DNA of 11,245 bases, taken from contig DASZXJ010000096.1 of the NCBI GenBank assembly GCA_035545895.1, positions 1 through 11,245 on the forward strand. Reading direction: 5' to 3'. The position numbers were made by a program, and so were the translations under genes. Shown here piece after piece: positions 5,744-11,245 of this stretch (positions are counted from its first letter, which is position 1; each line of letters starts with the position of its first letter). This stretch comes from DASZXJ01 sp035545895 (lineage in GTDB: Bacteria > Planctomycetota > Phycisphaerae > Tepidisphaerales > Tepidisphaeraceae). The notes under the pieces are model-generated. The model had not been told where the DNA came from and searched no databases. It saw only the letters and a list, made by a program, of their open reading frames with translations.

Positions 5744-7621
5744 ATGTGCGGAATTGTCGCTTACGTCGGACGAAAGATCGCTCAGCCGCTTTTGCTCGAA
5801 GGGCTTAAGCGCCTGGAATATCGAGGCTACGACTCCGCCGGCATTGCGGTGATTGATAAGGAAGGCAAGCTGCACATTCGCCGCGCCGTCGGCCGAATCA
5901 GTGTTCTTGAAAACGCCGTTCAGGGAAATGCCAAATTGCCTGATGCCCAGATTGGCATGGCCCACACGCGATGGGCGACCCACGGCGCTCCCAACGAAGT
6001 CAACGCTCACCCGCATACCGACGACACAGGTCGAATCGCGCTGGTCCATAACGGAATCATTGAAAATTACGCTGCCCTCAAAAAATTTCTTTCCGGCAAA
6101 GGTCATACTTTTTCAAGCCAGACCGATACCGAAGTGCTGGCGATGTTGATTGCCGATATCTACGCAGATCTCAAAGCCGGCGCCAACGGGCATTCCAACG
6201 GCAATGGTTCGACGCTTCAAAAAGCCGTGCAGGCCGCGCTCCAGCAGGTGCAGGGCACATATGGCATCGCAGTCATCTGCAAGGATGAGCCGCAGACGCT
6301 GGTGACCGCGCGAAAAGGTTCGCCGCTGATCGTCGGCGTGGGCAGCGCGGAATACATCGTTGCCTCCGACCCGGCCGCCATCATCGAGCACACCGCCCAG
6401 GTAATTTATCTCAAAGACAACGAGATGGCCGTCATCAGCCCGAGCAGTTTCCGTACGTGTACGATCGACGATATCGCGGTTTCTCCGGTGATCGAGCAAC
6501 TGGAAAACAAGCTCGAGGAATATGAGCTTGGCGAATACGAACACTACATGCTCAAGGAAATCTTTGAGCAGCCCAACGCCATTCGCAACTGCCTGCGGGG
6601 CCGCGCCGATCCGCGCGACGGGCGTATCGTGCTGGGCGGCATTGCGCCGCTGACGCGCGATTTGATCAAGGCCCGCCGGTTCATTTTCACCGGCCAGGGA
6701 ACTGCATGGCACGCGGCGCTGGTGGGCGATTATCTGATGGAAGACCTCGCCAAGGTCGTCACCGAAGCCACCTACGCCAGCGAGTTTCGCTATCGAAATC
6801 CGTTGGTTGAAGAAGGAACGGTGGTTGTCGCGATCAGCCAGTCGGGTGAAACCGCCGACACATTGGCGGCTTTGCGCGAGGGCAAGGAAAAAGGCGCACT
6901 GTCGCTGGGCGTGGTCAATGCGGTCGGTTCGACGATTGCCCGCGAGACCGATGCCGGTGTTTATCTCCATGCCGGCCCGGAAATCGGCGTGGCTTCGACC
7001 AAGGCGTTTACCTGCCAATGTGTTGTACTGACGATGCTGTCGCTATTCATCGGCCGGCGCAAATTCATGAGCCAGGCGCAGACTTCAGAAATCATCAACG
7101 GCCTGTGCAAAATACCGGATCAGATGCAGCATGTGCTGGATCAATCAGAGGCGATCCGTCAAATCGCTTTGAAATTCTGTGAACGTGAAAACTGGCTGTT
7201 CCTTGGTCGTGGCTATCACTATCCGGTCGCGCTGGAAGGCGCGCTGAAGATGAAGGAAATCAGCTACATCCACGCCGAAGGCATGCCCGCTGCAGAAATG
7301 AAGCACGGACCGATCGCGCTGATTAACGAAGGCATGCCCTGCGTGTTCGTTGCGACGCAATGCAACCAATACGACAAGGTCATCAGCAATATCGAGGAGG
7401 TTCGTGCTCGCGGCGGAGTCGTGATTGCCGTCGCCACCGAAGGCGATACCAGCATCCAGAAATATTCAAACCACGTTGTATATGTCCCCAATGTGATGGA
7501 ACACCTTCAGCCGCTACTGACGGTCGTGCCCCTGCAACTGCTGGCCTACCACGCGGCAGTGGCGCGCGGCTGCAACGTCGACAAGCCCCGCAACCTCGCC
7601 AAGAGCGTAACGGTCGAATAA
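5744..7621 (+). CDS. glmS: Glutamine--fructose-6-phosphate aminotransferase (isomerizing)
   Basis: A 625-residue enzyme making glucosamine-6-phosphate from fructose-6-P and glutamine, the committed step to UDP-GlcNAc for peptidoglycan and lipopolysaccharide. The N-terminal class II glutaminase domain begins MCGIVAYVG, with Cys2 as nucleophile once Met is removed; LKRLEYRGYDSAG (21-33), HTRWATHG (74-81) and HNGIIENY (102-109) are conserved. Two SIS sugar-isomerase domains follow: GQGTAWHAA (317-325), ISQSGETADT (364-373), GPEIGVASTKAFT (411-423), then LGRGYHYPVALEGALKMKE (487-505), HAEGMPAAEMKHGPIAL (510-526), and the canonical C-terminus DKPRNLAKSVTVE. It is slightly longer than the 609-residue E. 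coli enzyme, partly because of a Gly/Asn/Ser-rich linker at about 145-158. Every active-site element I can check is intact. The gene ends 9 nt before the convergent small-protein gene. Confidence 0.97.
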   Translation: MCGIVAYVGRKIAQPLLLEGLKRLEYRGYDSAGIAVIDKEGKLHIRRAVGRISVLENAVQGNAKLPDAQIGMAHTRWATHGAPNEVNAHPHTDDTGRIALVHNGIIENYAALKKFLSGKGHTFSSQTDTEVLAMLIADIYADLKAGANGHSNGNGSTLQKAVQAALQQVQGTYGIAVICKDEPQTLVTARKGSPLIVGVGSAEYIVASDPAAIIEHTAQVIYLKDNEMAVISPSSFRTCTIDDIAVSPVIEQLENKLEEYELGEYEHYMLKEIFEQPNAIRNCLRGRADPRDGRIVLGGIAPLTRDLIKARRFIFTGQGTAWHAALVGDYLMEDLAKVVTEATYASEFRYRNPLVEEGTVVVAISQSGETADTLAALREGKEKGALSLGVVNAVGSTIARETDAGVYLHAGPEIGVASTKAFTCQCVVLTMLSLFIGRRKFMSQAQTSEIINGLCKIPDQMQHVLDQSEAIRQIALKFCERENWLFLGRGYHYPVALEGALKMKEISYIHAEGMPAAEMKHGPIALINEGMPCVFVATQCNQYDKVISNIEEVRARGGVVIAVATEGDTSIQKYSNHVVYVPNVMEHLQPLLTVVPLQLLAYHAAVARGCNVDKPRNLAKSVTVE

Positions 7622-7630
7622 TCGTTGTGA

Positions 7631-7789
7631 TTACCGGGAAATGTCCGCAGCCGAGTCAATCGGCGGCAGGTATTGATGCTGCGCCACCGAATAATCCACA
7701 TGCCTGCTGTACGCAGTTGCGAAAATGGGGGCGAAGAAGAGGACAAAGAAAAACGTGATCTTCATACGAGCGATAAATGGTTCAAACAT
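7631..7789 (-). CDS. Small single-helix membrane or secreted protein, paralogue 1
   Basis: A 52-residue product with a short N-terminal segment, one strongly hydrophobic stretch (about 11-26, FFFVLFFAPIFATA) and a polar tail (YLPPIDSAADISR). The start at 7787-7789 is chosen because GGAG (7795-7798) lies 5 nt upstream and because the protein then aligns without gaps, from Met1, with its neighbour encoded at 7863-8081: 19 of the first 43 residues are identical, including FFAPI, S28, H30 and Y40-L41-P42. Conservation from the first residue argues that both are real genes. A shorter in-frame ATG at 7763-7765 is possible. It could be an uncleaved membrane anchor or a signal peptide with a very short mature part. 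No known family is recognised. It converges on glmS, ending 9 nt from it. Confidence 0.65.
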   Translation of the reverse strand: MFEPFIARMKITFFFVLFFAPIFATAYSRHVDYSVAQHQYLPPIDSAADISR

Positions 7790-7798
7790 TCCAACTCC

Positions 7799-7833
7799 AA
7801 TCCTGAGCGTTACATTAGTACAACGGCAGGATT
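7799..7833 (-). promoter_or_regulatory. Hairpin abutting the ribosome site of small-protein paralogue 1
   Basis: AATCCTG and CAGGATT (7-bp perfect inverted repeat, 21-nt loop) lie in the 73-nt gap between the two small genes. In the mRNA the 3' arm ends directly at the GGAG Shine-Dalgarno sequence (7795-7798), so folding could modulate ribosome access. Confidence 0.4.
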
Positions 7834-7862
7834 TAGTTAAGGATCGGTTAAAAACCTGGAAT

Positions 7863-8081
7863 TTAATTAAGAAAGCTCACCGATGGCAGGTCGGGGTTAT
7901 CCGAATCGACTTCATCGGTTGAGGTGAATTCGGCGTTTTCCTGCATCGACAGGGCAGGCAGATAGCGGCCGTGCTCGTTCTGCACTTCCAGGTGCTGGCT
8001 CCAAAGACAAGCCAAAATAGGGGCAAAAAACAGCAGGAGCAGAAAGGTAAACTTGAGCCGGCACCAAAAGTCCTCGGACAT
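7863..8081 (-). CDS. Small single-helix membrane or secreted protein, paralogue 2
   Basis: A 72-residue product: a polar start (MSEDFWCRLK), one hydrophobic stretch (about 11-27, FTFLLLLFFAPILACLW), then a polar, acidic tail rich in Ser, Asp and Glu (FTSTDEVDSDNPDLPS, 52-67). GGAGG (8089-8093) lies 7 nt before the ATG. It is a gap-free paralogue of the 52-residue neighbour over its first 43 residues and extends further at the C-terminus. PILAC (21-25) loosely resembles a lipobox, but the paralogue has Thr where this one has Cys25, so lipidation is unlikely to be the shared function. No known domain. The gene is divergent from the photolyase gene and is followed 73 nt later by its paralogue on the same strand, suggesting a tandem duplication and one transcript. 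Confidence 0.65.
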   Translation of the reverse strand: MSEDFWCRLKFTFLLLLFFAPILACLWSQHLEVQNEHGRYLPALSMQENAEFTSTDEVDSDNPDLPSVSFLN

Positions 8082-8180
8082 ACCGCACCCTCCAATCGGT
8101 TCATCGGGCCGATTGGGCAGGGGGATAATCAGGCGGGCGGTTTGCTCTTTATCGGGCGGGTCTTAACAATTCAACGCGGA
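8082..8180. promoter_or_regulatory. Divergent intergenic region with hairpin overlapping a ribosome site
   Basis: This 99-base divergent spacer separates the small-protein gene and the photolyase gene. A perfect 8-bp inverted repeat CCAATCGG (8092-8099) and CCGATTGG (8109-8116) with a 9-nt loop lies just upstream of the small gene. In its mRNA the 3' arm contains the first two G bases of the GGAGG ribosome site (8089-8093). It could be an RNA switch, or an operator on DNA serving both genes. A GATAAT hexamer at 8124-8129 is a possible -10 for the photolyase gene, with no clear -35; TTGCTC/TAACAA (8142-8169) is a weaker alternative. Confidence 0.4.
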
Positions 8181-9497
8181 ATGATTCAACCTTCGCGGAT
8201 TAAAGAGCTTAACAATCGCTCGCCCGCATCTGCGGGCCGGTATGTGGTGTATTGGATGCAGCAATCCCAGCGGACCCAGTTCAATCATGCGCTGGAATAC
8301 GCCGTCACGCGTGCCAACGAATTATCCCAGCCGCTGGTCGTTTGCTTTGGGTTAATGGACAATTATCCCGACGCCAACGAGCGCCATTACGCTTTCATGC
8401 TCCAGGGGCTTGCCGATGTGGCGGTTCAGCTCAAGAGGCGCGGGATCAAGTTCGTTCTGAAGCATGGCCAGCCGGATGAAGTGGCGATTCATTATGCCCG
8501 TGACGCCAGCCTGCTGGTTTGTGACCGAGGATATCTCCGCTTCCAGAAGCAGTGGCGCGAATCGGTTGCTCATCAGGTCAAATGTCCGGTCGTTCAGGTT
8601 GAAAGCGATGTTGTTGTGCCGGTGGAAGTGACTTCGGACAAGGCCGAGTTCGCTGCCCGAACCATTCGGCCGAAGATTCACAAACATCTGGCCGGCTATC
8701 TAAAACCATTGCCGCGAGCGCGCGTGAAATACCCGAGCATCAAGCTCTCAATCAAAAGCGATGAAATTTTGCTGAATCGACTGAAAATCGACCGCAGCGT
8801 TAAAGTCATCCCTGATTTTCAAGGCGGCCAAAGCCAGGCCGAGAAACTGCTCGCGCATTTCGTTAAACACAAGCTTGCCGCCTATTCCGAGAATCGCAAC
8901 GAACCATCCGAGCACGCCACGTCGATGCTTTCGCCCTATTTGCATTTTGGCCAGATTTCACCGCTTCAAATCGCACTGGCCACCCGAAGGAACTCGAAAT
9001 TCATCGAAGAACTGGTTGTTCGCCGGGAACTGTCGATGAATTTTGTTCATTACACCGAAAATTACGACCGCTTTGACTGTTTGCCGAACTGGGCAAAACT
9101 CACGCTTCAATCGCATCGTAGGGACAAGCGGGCTTACATTTATTCAATCAAACAATTGGAAGCCGCGCGAACGCACGATCGATATTGGAACGCCGCGCAA
9201 ACCGAAATGCTTCGCACGGGCTTCATGCACAATTACATGCGGATGTACTGGGGCAAGAAGATTTTGGAGTGGAGCCGCTCGCCCAGGATCGCATACGAAA
9301 CGACTCTGTATTTGAACAACCGGTATTTTTTGGACGGCCGCGATCCAGTTTCATACGCAAACGTCGGCTGGATCTTCGGCTTGCACGATCGGCCCTGGAC
9401 CCGGCGACCCATTTTTGGAACGATCCGCTACATGAACGCAGCAGGATTGGAACGTAAATTCGATATGGAAGTGTACATCGAAAAGGTGGAGGGATAG
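8181..9497 (+). CDS. phr: Class II CPD photolyase
   Basis: A 438-residue flavoprotein that uses blue light and FADH- to split cyclobutane pyrimidine dimers in DNA. It starts with the class II N-terminus: RIKELN (6-11), then YVVYWMQQSQRTQFNHALEYA (21-41) and PLVVCFGLMD (51-60), the antenna-domain fold. The FAD domain shows SMLSPYLHFGQISPLQIA (248-265), VVRRELSMNFVHYTENYD (279-296), THDRYWNAAQTEMLRTGFMH (331-350) plus NYMRMYWGKKILEW (351-364), and the class-specific tail with YFLDGRDPVSYANVGWIFG (382-400), LHDRPW and FGTIRYMNAAGLERKFD (412-428). Start: the ATG at 8181 matches the family N-terminus. Upstream in-frame sequence to 7971 overlaps the divergent small gene and is not family-like. There is no strong ribosome site, so expression may be low. 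The gene converges with the GlmU-like gene, with 36 nt between stops. Confidence 0.95.
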   Translation: MIQPSRIKELNNRSPASAGRYVVYWMQQSQRTQFNHALEYAVTRANELSQPLVVCFGLMDNYPDANERHYAFMLQGLADVAVQLKRRGIKFVLKHGQPDEVAIHYARDASLLVCDRGYLRFQKQWRESVAHQVKCPVVQVESDVVVPVEVTSDKAEFAARTIRPKIHKHLAGYLKPLPRARVKYPSIKLSIKSDEILLNRLKIDRSVKVIPDFQGGQSQAEKLLAHFVKHKLAAYSENRNEPSEHATSMLSPYLHFGQISPLQIALATRRNSKFIEELVVRRELSMNFVHYTENYDRFDCLPNWAKLTLQSHRRDKRAYIYSIKQLEAARTHDRYWNAAQTEMLRTGFMHNYMRMYWGKKILEWSRSPRIAYETTLYLNNRYFLDGRDPVSYANVGWIFGLHDRPWTRRPIFGTIRYMNAAGLERKFDMEVYIEKVEG

Positions 9498-9533
9498 GTA
9501 CAGAATTCAGCAGCGCCGCCGTTGCCGGTCAGG

Positions 9534-10769
9534 TTACTTTTCCACCGTCGCTGCCGTCTCGGCGACGTAGTTCATCATCGCCTGGTCGTCGCTGGTCCAT
9601 TGCTTATCCCGCCGGCCAAAGACCTTCGTCGCCACTTCCGACGCCTTGGCCATGTCGTATTTCTCAGTGCCTTTTTGCGTCCAGAAACTGAAGCTGGGCA
9701 TGAACTTTGGCGTCAGTCCCGAGCCCGCGAGTAGGCAGCAATATCCGACGTAGCTGCCGGTGTTTAATCGCGTGCCGATCGCGGTTTTCGTATGGTCGCC
9801 GATGATCGAGCCCAGATTCCGCCGGCCCGTCTTGTATTCCTTCGAGCCAATTTTGATTTTGACCTCGCCATACGTGTTTTTCAGATTGCTCGTCGTCGTG
9901 CCCGCGCCCAGATTCACCCACGAGCCGACAAAGCTGTCGCCCAGATATCCATAGTGGGCTTTGTTGGTGTACGACGAAACGATCGAGTTGGAAATCTCCC
10001 CAGCCACTCGACACACCGAGCCAATGCTCGTGCCAGGCCGAATGAAACTCAGCGGCAGCACGGTCGTGTATTGCCCGATATAGGCGGGCCCTTCAATGAC
10101 CGAGTTGGCACCAATCGTCGCGCCTTTGTCGATGACAATCGGACCGCGCGAAGCATCGAGCACACAGCCGGGCGCGAGCTTGGCGCCATCGGCCAGGCAG
10201 ATGCTTTCCTCGTGAATCAGATGCCACGGCCCGCTGGGCGCGGGTTGGGAGCACCCTTTATAGCGGACGAAATCCGAAACCAGGGCTTCTTCGTTCCAAC
10301 TGATCAAATCCCAGACGTAATCGACGTACCGGGCTTGGGGCATCGTGTGGGGCAGGTCCATCAGCTTGAGCCAGCGGTCGGACCGGCTCATGACATCGGC
10401 AGGCGACAGGCCGGCCATGTTTTTTACGTAGGCGAATCGAACCAGGTCTCCCTGTTCCAAAACCACCGCCGGCGCCTGGGGTACTTCAAATTTCGCCAGG
10501 TGCAGGGTTCTGCCGGTGGTCAGCAGGGCGGGCTCATCATCCAATGGTTGATTAACGGTTGTCGGCACCTTGAGTTGCGGCACGACCTGCTTGCGGCAAA
10601 AGTCCGCCAGCTCCGGGCGAACCCAGAGGCTCAGCCGCGTGGGGGAGAGCAGCTCGATCTGCTTATCCAGCAGCGTTCCCATCCCGCAGGGCAACGTAAA
10701 CGTAGGCCTGCTCAGCGCCAGCGGAGCGAACGTGTCCCATCGCATCCCTTCGAATATGACGACGTGCAT
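9534..10769 (-). CDS. glmU: Alternative GlmU-like nucleotidyltransferase / acetyltransferase
   Basis: A 411-residue two-domain protein resembling the alternative bacterial GlmU family known from Bacteroidetes, expected to acetylate glucosamine-1-P and/or make UDP-GlcNAc. The N-terminal domain (about 1-180) starts MHVVIFEGMRWDTFAPLALS with LSRPTFTLPCGMGTLLDK (19-36), in place of the classical GxGTRM pyrophosphorylase signature. The C-terminal half (about 185-365) is a left-handed beta-helix with hexapeptide turns (IVIDKGATIGANSVIEGPAY). It contains NKAHYGYLGDSFVGSWVNLG (269-288) and AGTTTSNLKNTYGEV. H272, Y275 and N286 sit at the positions of the E. coli GlmU acetyltransferase residues H363, Y366 and N377 by motif alignment. 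The start at 10767-10769 fits the family; an in-frame ATG at 10884-10886 adds 39 unrelated residues. There is no Shine-Dalgarno sequence, but TACAAT lies 6 nt upstream. Together with glmS in the same window it points to UDP-GlcNAc supply. Exact activities are inferred. Confidence 0.82.
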   Translation of the reverse strand: MHVVIFEGMRWDTFAPLALSRPTFTLPCGMGTLLDKQIELLSPTRLSLWVRPELADFCRKQVVPQLKVPTTVNQPLDDEPALLTTGRTLHLAKFEVPQAPAVVLEQGDLVRFAYVKNMAGLSPADVMSRSDRWLKLMDLPHTMPQARYVDYVWDLISWNEEALVSDFVRYKGCSQPAPSGPWHLIHEESICLADGAKLAPGCVLDASRGPIVIDKGATIGANSVIEGPAYIGQYTTVLPLSFIRPGTSIGSVCRVAGEISNSIVSSYTNKAHYGYLGDSFVGSWVNLGAGTTTSNLKNTYGEVKIKIGSKEYKTGRRNLGSIIGDHTKTAIGTRLNTGSYVGYCCLLAGSGLTPKFMPSFSFWTQKGTEKYDMAKASEVATKVFGRRDKQWTSDDQAMMNYVAETAATVEK

Positions 10770-10775
10770 GATTAC

Positions 10776-10781
10776 ATTGTA
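10776..10781 (-). promoter_or_regulatory. Candidate -10 box for a leaderless glmU-like transcript
   Basis: TACAAT on the minus strand ends 6 nt before the ATG at 10767-10769 and no ribosome site is present. This is the same spacing as TAATAT before hicB. A TTGTCA at 10802-10807 is a good -35 match, but the 20-nt spacer is too long for a standard promoter. Confidence 0.3.
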
Positions 10782-10934
10782 ACCGAGAAAGGGCGTGAAG
10801 TTGACAATACCGTGGCTGCGCTGCCAGCCGCAATGCAGGCGAGAGATGCGATCGGAGTCGTAGGAGGGTACGGTGGGATACCGCATCGTTCGCTAGGCAA
10901 CCAGTGGCGGGGGGTGGCGGGGAAATGGGGATCT

Positions 10935-11040
10935 AATCACCAATGGCCAAGTCCCAATGACCAACAAAGTCCCAATGACCATAACCTGAATGACGAATGA
11001 CCAAATCAGAATGACGAAGATCCAGTGACCAATGGCTCCT
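10935..11040. repeat. Degenerate AATGACCA repeat tract
   Basis: Variants of CCAATGACCA recur through the tract. The clearest pair is AAGTCCCAATGACCA at 10949-10963 and 10967-10981, identical 15-mers 18 nt apart, followed by looser copies (GAATGACGAATGACCA, CAGTGACCAATGG). Degenerate tracts of this kind are frequent between genes in Planctomycetes and relatives. Function unknown. Confidence 0.6.
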
Positions 11041-11042
11041 TT

Positions 11043-11072
11043 GTTGCGCCATGCGGACTCATGTCGCGCAAC
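11043..11072. repeat. Palindromic hairpin in right-end spacer
   Basis: GTTGCGC (11043-11049) and GCGCAAC (11066-11072) are perfect inverted copies. Inside them two CATG tetramers can also pair around CGGACT, with a TC bulge on one side, giving an 11-bp interrupted stem. It lies between the AATGACCA tract and the AATCCG units. Confidence 0.5.
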
Positions 11073-11115
11073 TCCAATTCCCAAATCCACAATCCGAAAT
11101 CCGCAATCCGAAATG
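11073..11115. repeat. AATCCGAAATC-type degenerate repeat
   Basis: Tandem variants of AATCC(G/A)(A/C)AATC. The same unit family, in inverted arrangement, forms the arms of the inverted repeat at 2278-2359, so this DNA family occurs at two separate intergenic sites in the window. Confidence 0.55.
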
Positions 11116-11123
11116 CCCACAGC

Positions 11124-11155
11124 CCCGGGGCTAAAGCCCCGGGCTTTGCCCGGGG
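11124..11155. repeat. Overlapping, mutually exclusive GC hairpins
   Basis: CCCGGGGCT-AA-AGCCCCGGG (11124-11143, 9-bp stem) overlaps CCCCGGGC-TTT-GCCCGGGG (11137-11155, 8-bp stem). The 3' arm of the first supplies most of the 5' arm of the second, so only one can form at a time. No T-run follows, so this is not a standard intrinsic terminator. It most likely belongs to a dispersed palindromic repeat family. Confidence 0.55.
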
Positions 11156-11245
11156 ACCGATCAACTGGAGATGAATTTCACCCCACAATTCAAGTCCCAC
11201 GGTCTTTCAACCGATCCTCTTTTTCCCCCTTCATTTCTTAATCTG

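Larger units (their letters stand above)
10770..11245. other. Gene-free right end: mosaic of small repeats
   Basis: No supportable gene is seen in these 476 bases. After the glmU-like promoter (to about 10810) there is nothing recognisable until a G-rich patch (10906-10930, runs of 6, 4 and 4 G). Then come an AATGACCA repeat tract (10935-11040), a hairpin (11043-11072), AATCCGAAATC units (11073-11115) and overlapping GC-rich hairpins (11124-11155), each listed separately. The last 75 bases (11171 onwards) keep a plus-strand frame open to the edge, but 25 codons with no family match are too little to call. Confidence 0.6.

Noticed and set aside
6113..7018. 301-codon minus-strand frame opposite glmS
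   Set aside because: Shadow of the highly conserved glmS coding sequence; no family features.
7971..8180. 70-codon N-terminal extension of the photolyase
   Set aside because: Overlaps the divergent small-protein gene and the intergenic hairpin; the family N-terminus begins at 8181.
10770..10886. 39-codon N-terminal extension of the GlmU-like protein
   Set aside because: Not family-like and lacks a ribosome site; MHVVIFEGMRW is the expected start.
10906..10930. G-quadruplex candidate
   Set aside because: Only three runs of three or more G can be used with proper loops, so a stable three-tetrad structure is not supported.
9792..11000. 402-codon plus-strand frame opposite the GlmU-like gene
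   Set aside because: His/Arg/Gln-rich antisense shadow of a recognisable enzyme that also runs into repeat DNA.
11171..11245. Plus-strand frame open to the right edge, starting just after GGAG
   Set aside because: Only 25 codons, zero spacing between GGAG and ATG, low-complexity Phe/Pro/Ser product and repeat-rich surroundings.

Overview
The window is about 11.2 kb of moderately GC-rich bacterial chromosome. It looks like a planctomycete-type genome, probably of the Phycisphaerae kind. This is inferred from a large secreted protein with a beta-strand W-x5-W motif, a class II CPD photolyase, an alternative Bacteroidetes/PVC-style GlmU, and intergenic DNA full of short palindromes and degenerate AATCCGAAATC / AATGACCA repeats. 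No phage, IS transposase, CRISPR array, rRNA or tRNA gene is visible.

Layout from left to right: (1) Positions 1-884, minus strand: the N-terminal 294 residues of a secreted beta-strand protein that runs off the left edge. (2) Positions 885-1203: a gene-free spacer holding a nested palindrome resembling two inverted REP units. (3) Positions 1204-4353, minus strand: a likely rarA - 5-formyl-THF cyclo-ligase - L,D-transpeptidase transcription unit, with a 33-nt-arm imperfect inverted repeat between the last two genes. (4) Positions 4443-4897, plus strand: a compact HicB-HicA toxin-antitoxin pair in antitoxin-first order. It ends 3 nt from the stop of a convergent four-helix membrane protein (4901-5491), which may be preceded by a small overlapping ORF. 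(5) Positions 5744-7621, plus strand: glmS. (6) Positions 7631-8081, minus strand: two tandem small single-helix proteins that are paralogues of each other; each has a hairpin abutting its Shine-Dalgarno sequence. (7) Positions 8181-9497, plus strand: class II CPD photolyase. (8) Positions 9534-10769, minus strand: alternative GlmU-like nucleotidyltransferase/acetyltransferase. (9) Positions 10770-11245: a gene-free mosaic of palindromes and degenerate repeats.

Functional themes are cell envelope precursors and wall (GlmS makes glucosamine-6-P, the GlmU-like protein would act at the GlcN-1-P acetylation/UDP-GlcNAc steps, and the L,D-transpeptidase cross-links or anchors to peptidoglycan), DNA maintenance (RarA, photolyase) and folate metabolism. 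Nothing here is a proven new system. The most original signal is the pair of tandem paralogous small proteins with structured ribosome-binding sites.
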